DNA from: an uncultured Streptomyces sp.
Lineage (GTDB): Bacteria > Actinomycetota > Actinomycetes > Streptomycetales > Streptomycetaceae
DNA: 6,635 nt
Assembly (NCBI GenBank): GCA_946480485.1
Contig: CAMLJW010000302.1
Coordinates: 1 to 6,635, forward strand
Direction of reading: 5' to 3'
Each line of letters begins with the position of its first letter. The stretch's first letter is position 1. The translations under genes and the position numbers were made by a program. This document shows, piece by piece, positions 1 to 4,879 of this stretch. The notes under the pieces are model-generated. The model worked only from the letters and a program-made list of their open reading frames with translations, made no database searches and had not been told where the DNA came from.

Positions 1-272
1 TTGATCCTTTCGCCGCGGAACATGGCGTCCCGCAGCCCGAACACGTCGGTCGCGGCAGCCAATTCGCCCAGCAGCCGCAGCGTCTCGTCGGTGACCAGGT
101 GCTTGGAGTAGTCGACGTGCAGATCGCCGACCTGAAGCGTGTATCCGGCGCCGCGCCCGGAGTCGGCGGCGAACAGCTCACGCAGCGGCACCGCGCCGAG
201 TTCCTCACGGTGCTTGGCCAGAGCGGTCCACTCGGGCATCTGGTGGAGCCTGGTACGGCTACCTGCGTTCAT
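1..272 (-). CDS. pgi: Glucose-6-phosphate isomerase, N-terminal part (3' end outside the window)
   Basis: Phosphoglucose isomerase interconverts glucose 6-phosphate and fructose 6-phosphate in the cytoplasm, linking glycolysis with the pentose phosphate pathway. Ninety codons are visible, from ATG at 272-270, and the frame is open to the window edge. The start MNAGSRTRL, the segment PEWTALAKH, the motif VDYSKHLVTDETL (about residues 53-65) and AMFRGERI at the end of the fragment match the N-terminal region of bacterial PGI, where the Y-S-K and M-F-x-G-E motifs are strongly conserved. Catalytic residues lie beyond the window. A purine-rich AAGAAGG (290-284) about 11 nt upstream could serve as Shine-Dalgarno, rather far from the ATG. 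No alternative in-frame start exists before an in-frame stop at 338-336. The gene follows the RbpA-like gene after 284 nt, which includes a hairpin and an octamer array, so it probably has its own promoter. The family call is firm; the exact start is less so. Confidence 0.93.
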   Translation of the reverse strand, partial: MNAGSRTRLHQMPEWTALAKHREELGAVPLRELFAADSGRGAGYTLQVGDLHVDYSKHLVTDETLRLLGELAAATDVFGLRDAMFRGERI

Positions 273-332
273 CTCGGCTTCAGCCTTCTTTCGTACCTGT
301 CGTGCTGCGCACCTTGACCCGCTGCCGGTCCC

Positions 333-338
333 AACCTA
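333..338 (-). promoter_or_regulatory. Possible -10 element for pgi (weak)
   Basis: Read on the minus strand this is TAGGTT, which fits the Streptomyces TAnnnT -10 pattern. It would place a transcript start about 55 nt before the pgi ATG. No convincing -35 hexamer lies 16 to 18 nt upstream (TCACGC at the 17-nt position). The overlapping TGATCA and AGATCT palindromes (341-351) just upstream may be chance. This is a suggestion only, based on position and the hexamer. Confidence 0.2.
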
Positions 339-382
339 ATTGATCAGATCTGGCGGCGTGAGCAGTCGTCGCACCGTCCTCC

Positions 383-454
383 GGCTCAACAGCGCAGCAG
401 CCCAACGGCTCAACGGCTCAACGGCTCAACGGCTCAACGGCTCAACGGCTCAAC
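383..454. repeat. Octamer tandem array, GGCTCAAC x6 plus in-phase outlying copies
   Basis: Six perfect, uninterrupted copies of GGCTCAAC occupy 407-454 (GTTGAGCC on the minus strand). A further perfect copy at 383-390 is exactly in phase, 24 nt away. The 16 nt between them read as two decayed units: AGCCCAAC at 399-406 with two mismatches, and AGCGCAGC at 391-398 with three. The whole block is therefore nine units of period 8. It is non-coding and lies between the RbpA-like terminator hairpin and the pgi start, about 110 to 180 nt upstream of pgi. Another single copy of the octamer occurs at 970-977 in the predicted RbpA-like promoter. Short perfect tandem repeats like this can change copy number by polymerase slippage. 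The function is unknown. Confidence 0.95.
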
Positions 455-516
455 TACAGATACGTCCGGCTTGTACACAGGTACCAGGTCCCGCCGCCCG
501 AGAGGCCACGAAACAC

Positions 517-549
517 GTCCGGCCAGGCATCCGCGGTCTCTGGCCGGGC
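517..549 (-). terminator. Candidate terminator hairpin after the RbpA-like gene
   Basis: A perfect 8-bp inverted repeat, CCGGCCAG (519-526) with CTGGCCGG (540-547), encloses a 13-nt loop and can extend by a wobble pair and a G-C pair to 517/549. It begins within about 10 nt of the RbpA-like stop codon. No U-tract follows, only a short UUU a few bases past the stem, which is common for streptomycete intrinsic terminators. Position and stem strength support the call; it could also be a 3'-stabilising hairpin. Confidence 0.5.
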
Positions 550-556
550 CCAACTC

Positions 557-892
557 CTAGATCTCGCCCCGCAGTTTGGCGAGCGCCTCGGCGAGGATCG
601 CCTCGCCGTCCGCGTCGCTGCGCCGCTCCCGTACGTACGCGAGGTGCGTCTTGTACGGCTCGGTGCGCGGGGGGTCCGGCGGGTTGTCCCGATCCTGTCC
701 GGCCGGAAAGCCGCAGCGCGGGCAGTCCCAGGTTTCGGGAACCTGCGCGTCGCTGGCGAAGCTCGGCTCCGTCTCGTGTCCGTTGGAGCACCAGAAGGAG
801 ACGCGCAGCCGCGGCGCGGACTCGCCGCGCTCGGCCTCGCCCATCGGCCCCGCCCCGACCCGGCTTCCTCGGATCGCGTTGCCACTTGCCAC
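557..892 (-). CDS. RbpA-family RNA polymerase-binding protein (zinc-ligand paralogue)
   Basis: RbpA proteins are actinobacterial factors that bind RNA polymerase and the principal sigma factors and stimulate transcription initiation. This 111-residue protein has the family layout: an N-terminal tail with IRGSRVG (7-13), a small core domain, a basic linker, and a C-terminal sigma-interaction segment with KTH (81-83) and ERR (89-91) before a terminal helix. C35, H39, C57 and C60 (CSNGH and CPRC) form a complete zinc-ligand set like that described for S. coelicolor RbpA. From memory, the main streptomycete RbpA has a different sequence and sits elsewhere on the chromosome, so this looks like the second paralogue. 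The start is GTG at 892-890, 8 nt after GGGAG (905-901). It lies between secG and pgi, flanked by hairpins on both sides, with its own likely promoter. The family is certain; the specific role of the paralogue is not known to me. Confidence 0.9.
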   Translation of the reverse strand: MASGNAIRGSRVGAGPMGEAERGESAPRLRVSFWCSNGHETEPSFASDAQVPETWDCPRCGFPAGQDRDNPPDPPRTEPYKTHLAYVRERRSDADGEAILAEALAKLRGEI

Positions 893-916
893 GGTCGTAA
901 CTCCCTGCGTGATGGT

Positions 917-949
917 GCCGCGAAGCGAGTCGGCGTGACGCTTCGCTGC
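917..949 (-). promoter_or_regulatory. 5'-leader hairpin of the RbpA-like gene
   Basis: GCGAAGCG (920-927) and CGCTTCGC (939-946) form a perfect 8-bp stem with an 11-nt loop; one mismatch further out, two more pairs extend it to 917/949. It lies about 25 nt upstream of the GTG start and would begin within a few bases of the transcript start predicted from the -10 at 959-964. It may protect the 5' end of the mRNA, act as a regulatory structure, or be a DNA operator dyad. The structure is seen directly; the role is inferred. Confidence 0.45.
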
Positions 950-958
950 GAACGCCTC

Positions 959-986
959 AGTCTACGTAAGGCTCAACGCGCGTCCA
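959..986 (-). promoter_or_regulatory. Likely vegetative promoter for the RbpA-like gene
   Basis: On the minus strand TGGACG (986-981) and TAGACT (964-959) are separated by 16 nt. Both fit the TTGACN / TAnnnT pattern recognised by the principal streptomycete sigma factor. The predicted start near 952 gives a leader of about 60 nt carrying a hairpin and a good Shine-Dalgarno. I see no GGAAT/GTT pair of the kind used by the oxidative-stress sigma factor SigR, which controls the main rbpA gene in S. coelicolor. One octamer GTTGAGCC, the same unit as in the array at 383-454, lies in the spacer (977-970). Confidence 0.45.
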
Positions 987-1014
987 GTGATGGGAGTTAC
1001 ACCCCACCCCGAGA

Positions 1015-1069
1015 CGCAAGCCCCATGATAGGCCGCACCCGAGGGCGCGTACCGGACATGGGGCTTATG
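1015..1069 (-). terminator. Large hairpin after secG, candidate terminator
   Basis: AAGCCCCATG (1018-1027) and CATGGGGCTT (1057-1066) form a perfect 10-bp stem. Inside it, on the minus-strand RNA, CGCGCC and GGUGCG pair around a CUCG tetraloop (5 Watson-Crick pairs plus one G-U). The outer stem starts 39 nt after the secG stop. No U-tract is present. A competing pairing GGCCGC (1031-1036) with GCGGCC (1069-1074) crosses the outer stem. Termination is the simplest role for this position. Confidence 0.55.
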
Positions 1070-1105
1070 CGGCCGATGTGCTGTTGTACCGATGTCACCC
1101 GCTGA

Positions 1106-1342
1106 TCAGTTGGTGACCTTCATCAGGATGCCGAGTACGACAATGCACGCGAACCACAGCAGACCGACCACCACGGTGATGCGGTCGAGGTTACGCTCGG
1201 CGACCGAGGAGCCACCGACGGACGACTGCATACCGCCACCGAACATGTCGGAGAGGCCGCCGCCCTTCCCCTTGTGCATCAGCACCAGCAGCATCAGCAG
1301 CAGGCTGAAGACGATCAGGGCGATCGAGAACCCCATAATCAC
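1106..1342 (-). CDS. secG: Protein translocase subunit SecG
   Basis: SecG is the small non-essential subunit of the SecYEG channel in the cytoplasmic membrane, and assists SecA-driven export. The 78-residue product has the diagnostic two-helix layout: a first membrane segment at about residues 4-22, a glycine-rich cytoplasmic loop with HKGKGGGLSDMFGGG (23-37) and the conserved ERNLDRIT (49-56), then a second membrane segment at about 57-74. The length is normal for actinobacteria. The start is GTG at 1342-1340 or ATG at 1336-1334, two codons later. The GTG lies closer to the GAGGAAG Shine-Dalgarno (1360-1354; 11 nt versus 17 nt), so I prefer it. secG is commonly found just downstream of tpiA in many bacteria, although the two enzymes have no functional link. 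A strong hairpin separates them here, so secG relies either on read-through or on its own promoter. Confidence 0.97.
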   Translation of the reverse strand: MIMGFSIALIVFSLLLMLLVLMHKGKGGGLSDMFGGGMQSSVGGSSVAERNLDRITVVVGLLWFACIVVLGILMKVTN

Positions 1343-1376
1343 AGCTGGACCAACTTCCTCGGACTTATACGGACGA

Positions 1377-1416
1377 CGGGGGCCGGAGCTTCACAGGAGA
1401 AGCCGCCCGGCCCCCG
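1377..1416 (-). terminator. Strong hairpin between tpiA and secG
   Basis: CGGGGGCCGG (1377-1386) and CCGGCCCCCG (1407-1416) form a perfect 10-bp stem. Inside it GCTTC (1388-1392) and GAAGC (1399-1403) add a second 5-bp stem with a 6-nt loop, so the RNA folds as one long interrupted hairpin. It begins about 65 nt after the tpiA stop. No U-tract follows. TATAAG (1369-1364) immediately downstream resembles a -10, but a start from it would fall inside the secG Shine-Dalgarno, so I do not call it a promoter. The element may terminate tpiA transcripts or attenuate the supply to secG. Confidence 0.6.
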
Positions 1417-1481
1417 CAAGGGTACGACGTATCGCCGCTACCGCCTACTCGCGACTGCCGGTTCGGCTCCTGGGCACGGCC

Positions 1482-2258
1482 TCACTGGTCGCGGAACCGG
1501 ACGATCTTGACGAACTCGTCGGCGTCGAGCGCCGCGCCGCCGACCAGGGCGCCGTCGACATCGGGCTGGGCCATGATCGCGGCGACATTGCCCGCCTTGA
1601 CGGAGCCGCCGTACTGGATACGGACCTCGTCGGCCAGCTCCTGCGAGTACAGCTCGGCGAGGCGGCTGCGGATCGCGCCGCACACCTCTTGGGCGTCCTC
1701 GGGGGTCGCGACCTCGCCGGTGCCGATCGCCCAGACCGGTTCGTACGCGATCACAACGGACTCGGCCTGCTCGGCAGGGATGTCCTTGAGAGCGCCGTCG
1801 ACCTGCGCCAGCGTGTGCGGGACCTGGTTGCCCGCCTTGCGGATCTCCAGGCCCTCGCCGACGCACAGGATCGGGGTGAGGCCATGCTGGTAGGCGGCCT
1901 TGATTTTGGCGTTGCAAAGCTCGTCGGTCTCGTTGTGGTACTGCCGGCGCTCGGAGTGGCCGATCGCCACGTAGGTGCACTTGAGCTTGGCCAGCATCGA
2001 GCCGGAGATCTCGCCGGTGTAGGCACCGGAGTCGTACGCCGAGAGGTCCTGAGCACCGTACTTGATCTTGAGTTTGTCACCGTCGACCAGGGTCTGCACG
2101 GAGCGCAGATCGGTGAAGGGCGGCAGAACGGCGACCTCGACGGCCTCGTAGTCCTTGTCGGCCAAGGCGAAGGCGAGCTTCTGGACGTGCGCGATGGCCT
2201 CGAGGTGGTTGAGGTTCATCTTCCAGTTGCCCGCCATCAGCGGCGTGCGTGTGCTCAT
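1482..2258 (-). CDS. tpiA: Triosephosphate isomerase
   Basis: Interconverts dihydroxyacetone phosphate and glyceraldehyde 3-phosphate in the cytoplasm. The 258-residue protein is a complete TIM barrel of normal length. The catalytic residues are all present: K13 in GNWKMN (10-15), H101 in IGHSERR (99-105) and E173 in [10 protein letters not shown] (172-181), the last including the mobile loop 6. Phosphate-binding loops YGGSV (216-220) and GALVGGAAL (236-244) are intact. The chosen ATG at 2258-2256 gives the usual [13 protein letters not shown] start; the frame is open further upstream but only inside pgk. The Shine-Dalgarno GGAGG (2272-2268) is inside the last codons of pgk and only 4 nt separate the two genes, so translation is probably coupled. 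Nothing unusual is seen in the enzyme. Confidence 0.98.
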   Translation of the reverse strand: MSTRTPLMAGNWKMNLNHLEAIAHVQKLAFALADKDYEAVEVAVLPPFTDLRSVQTLVDGDKLKIKYGAQDLSAYDSGAYTGEISGSMLAKLKCTYVAIGHSERRQYHNETDELCNAKIKAAYQHGLTPILCVGEGLEIRKAGNQVPHTLAQVDGALKDIPAEQAESVVIAYEPVWAIGTGEVATPEDAQEVCGAIRSRLAELYSQELADEVRIQYGGSVKAGNVAAIMAQPDVDGALVGGAALDADEFVKIVRFRDQ

Positions 2259-2262
2259 CAGG

Positions 2263-3474
2263 TCAGTCCTCCAGTGCGGCGAGGCCGGGGAGCGTCTTGC
2301 CCTCGAGGTATTCGAGGGAGGCGCCACCGCCGGTCGAAATGTGGCCGAATGCCGTCTCGTCGAAGCCCAGGATGCGGACGGCCGCGGCGGAGTCGCCACC
2401 GCCGACGACCGTGAAGCCCGGGGCGTCGAGGAGAGCCTGGGCGACCGCCTTGGTGCCCTCGGCGTAGTCGGGGTGCTCGAAGACGCCCATCGGACCGTTC
2501 CAGAAGACGGTGGCCGCGTCGACGAGCTTTGATGCGTACAGCTTGCGGGACTCAGGACCGATGTCGAGACCCATCTGGTCGGCCGGGACGGCGTCCGCGG
2601 CGACAGTGGTGGGGTTGGCCGCGGCCTTGGTCCTCAGATCCGGGAACTCGGACCCGACCAGTGCGTCGACGGGGAGGACCAGCTCGACGCCGGTCCTCTC
2701 GGCGCGCTCGATGTACTCGATGACGGCCGGGATCTGGTCCTCCTGGAGGAGGGAGTTCCCGATCTCGTACCCCTTGGCCTTGAGGAAGGTGTACGCCATG
2801 CCGCCGCCGATCAGCAGGCGGTCCGCCTTGCCGAGCAGCTGGTCGATGACGGCGAGCTTGTCGGAGACCTTGGCGCCGCCGAGCGCGACGACATAGGGGC
2901 GCTGTACGTCCTCGGAGAGCTTCTTCAGGACATCGACTTCGGTGGCGATGAGATGGCCCGCGTAGTGCGGAAGGCGCGCCGGGAGGTCGTACACGGAGGC
3001 GTGCTTGCGGTGTACGGCGCCGAAACCGTCACCTACGTAGACATCGGCCAGGGCCGCGAGCCGGTCCGCGAACTCGCCCCGCTCGGTGTCGTCCTTCGAC
3101 GTCTCACCGGCGTTGAAGCGCAGGTTCTCGATGACCGCGACCTGACCGGGCCGCAGGCCGTTCACGGCGTCGTGGGCAGCGGGGCCGATGGTGTCCTGGG
3201 CGAACGCGACGGGCTCGCCGAGGAGCTCACCGAGCCGCTCGGCGGCGGGGAGCAGCGAGAACGCCGGCTCCGGGGCGCCTTTCGGGCGGCCCAGGTGCGA
3301 GGCGACGACAACCTTGGCGCCCGCGCCTGTCAGGGCCTTGACGGTGGGCAGCACTGCGCGGATGCGGCCGTCGTCGGTGATGGCGCCGTCGGCCAGCGGC
3401 ACGTTCAGGTCAGCGCGCACGAAGACCCTCTTGCCGTCCACGCCTTCGGAGAGGAGTTCGTCGATCGTCTTCAT
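2263..3474 (-). CDS. pgk: Phosphoglycerate kinase
   Basis: Transfers phosphate between 1,3-bisphosphoglycerate and ADP, producing ATP in glycolysis and reversing in gluconeogenesis. The 403-residue, two-domain protein has all family signatures: [11 protein letters not shown] (17-27), the substrate-binding SHLGRPKG (59-66), ENLRF with the following NAGE (116-124), [13 protein letters not shown] (148-160), the hinge region GGAKVSDK (199-206), the nucleotide-binding [10 protein letters not shown] (324-333), GGGDS (358-362) and [13 protein letters not shown] (381-393). The start ATG at 3474-3472 has AGGAG (3487-3483) 8 nt upstream; the frame extends to 3555 but without a comparable site, and the extension is not part of the family. 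It follows gap after 191 nt, including a strong hairpin, so it may have its own promoter. It is closely coupled to tpiA downstream. Confidence 0.98.
   Translation of the reverse strand: MKTIDELLSEGVDGKRVFVRADLNVPLADGAITDDGRIRAVLPTVKALTGAGAKVVVASHLGRPKGAPEPAFSLLPAAERLGELLGEPVAFAQDTIGPAAHDAVNGLRPGQVAVIENLRFNAGETSKDDTERGEFADRLAALADVYVGDGFGAVHRKHASVYDLPARLPHYAGHLIATEVDVLKKLSEDVQRPYVVALGGAKVSDKLAVIDQLLGKADRLLIGGGMAYTFLKAKGYEIGNSLLQEDQIPAVIEYIERAERTGVELVLPVDALVGSEFPDLRTKAAANPTTVAADAVPADQMGLDIGPESRKLYASKLVDAATVFWNGPMGVFEHPDYAEGTKAVAQALLDAPGFTVVGGGDSAAAVRILGFDETAFGHISTGGGASLEYLEGKTLPGLAALED
2268..2272 (-). promoter_or_regulatory. tpiA ribosome binding site inside the pgk 3' end
   Basis: GGAGG lies 9 nt before the tpiA ATG and forms part of the last codons of pgk (Leu-Glu-Asp-stop). 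Ribosomes finishing pgk end directly over the tpiA start region. This fixes the tpiA start at 2258 and suggests translational coupling and matched enzyme amounts. Confidence 0.8.
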
Positions 3475-3533
3475 AAAAAGGACTCCTGAGGGGACTCTGA
3501 TTATTTCCGGCGAACAGATATCAGCCATCCATT

Positions 3534-3558
3534 GAGCAACCACGATGGCGAGCAACCA
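3534..3558. repeat. Pair of 9-bp direct repeats upstream of pgk
   Basis: GAGCAACCA occurs at 3534-3542 and again at 3550-3558, a period of 16 bp. It is TGGTTGCTC on the minus strand, about 60 to 84 nt upstream of the pgk ATG and downstream of the gap terminator hairpin. The position is right for a pgk promoter or operator. TTGCTC within each copy loosely resembles a -35, but I found no convincing -10 at 16 to 18 nt from either. A GATATC palindrome (3517-3522) lies just downstream. The function is unknown. Confidence 0.5.
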
Positions 3559-3598
3559 GGTCCGCGAGAGCGGCGGCGGTTCAGAGGCCGCACAGAGG

Positions 3599-3634
3599 GG
3601 GCCCGGGCAGCACGTCCTTGCGCTGCCCGGGCCC
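3599..3634 (-). terminator. Strong terminator hairpin after gap
   Basis: GGGCCCGGGCAGC (3599-3611) and GCTGCCCGGGCCC (3622-3634) make a perfect 13-bp stem with a 10-nt loop. CACA on the left and TGTG on the right can add pairs beyond a 4-nt bulge. The stem begins about 31 nt after the gap stop codon. It lacks a U-tract, as is usual in streptomycetes. It would end many gap transcripts before pgk, so that gap mRNA can be more abundant than pgk-tpiA mRNA. Confidence 0.7.
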
Positions 3635-3665
3635 TGTGCTCACATCGAGGTGCTTACTCCGGGAC

Positions 3666-4691
<1,026 letters not shown>

Positions 4692-4698
4692 TTAGGTA

Positions 4699-4719
4699 CG
4701 CCGGTTTTCGACGCCGGCG
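4699..4719 (-). promoter_or_regulatory. Small hairpin in the gap leader
   Basis: CGCCGG (4699-4704) and CCGGCG (4714-4719) form a 6-bp stem with a 9-nt loop that includes four A residues on the mRNA strand. It ends 8 nt before the Shine-Dalgarno GAGGAG of gap. It leaves the ribosome site free, so it is more likely to stabilise the mRNA than to block translation. It could also be a chance feature of GC-rich DNA. Confidence 0.35.
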
Positions 4720-4749
4720 AGTTGTATGGGATGTCCCCGACCGCCTACG

Positions 4750-4755
4750 ACCCTA
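4750..4755 (-). promoter_or_regulatory. Possible -10 element for gap
   Basis: On the minus strand this reads TAGGGT, a good Streptomyces-type -10 (TAnnnT). It lies about 75 nt upstream of the gap GTG and downstream of the preceding terminator. The sequence at the expected -35 distance (TCACTC at 17 nt, TGTCAC at 19 nt) is a poor match, so the promoter may need an activator or may lie elsewhere in 4691-4803. Confidence 0.3.
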
Positions 4756-4803
4756 CCTCCCTGAGGCGCCCGGAGTGACATCGGCGAGGGCCCCTGCACG
4801 GCG

Positions 4804-4841
4804 GGGCGGCCCGTACCCGCCAGTAGGGGTACGGGCCGCCC
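4804..4841 (-). terminator. Very strong terminator hairpin after the carboxypeptidase gene
   Basis: GGGCGGCCCGTACCC (4804-4818) and GGGTACGGGCCGCCC (4827-4841) form a perfect 15-bp stem with an 8-nt loop, starting about 38 nt after the stop codon. It is the longest perfect inverted repeat in the window and lacks a U-tract. It should insulate gap from the secreted-peptidase gene. Confidence 0.75.
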
Positions 4842-4879
4842 GGGCACCGAGGCACGAAGAGGGTGCCGACTGCGTCCTG

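Noticed and set aside
383..454. CRISPR array
   Set aside because: The units are 8 bp, directly abutting, with no spacers and no cas genes in the window.
340..900. Plus-strand open frame with a repeated RLNGSTAQ peptide
   Set aside because: The peptide repeat is just the octamer array read three units at a time (24 nt, 8 codons), and the rest is antisense to the RbpA-like gene. No ribosome site or domain supports it.
893..1105. tRNA, riboswitch or small gene in the RbpA-like/secG spacer
   Set aside because: The strong pairings do not form a cloverleaf or a riboswitch core I recognise, and short open frames there lack ribosome sites. A terminator plus promoter and leader explains the space.
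1092..2414. Long plus-strand open frame opposite secG, tpiA and the pgk end
   Set aside because: It overlaps three well-recognised minus-strand genes, its product has low-complexity composition expected from antisense frames in GC-rich DNA, and no known domain is visible.
3475..3555. Longer pgk start at 3555
   Set aside because: The extension has no strong Shine-Dalgarno and is not part of the family; ATG at 3474 has AGGAG at 8 nt and gives the normal 403-residue enzyme.
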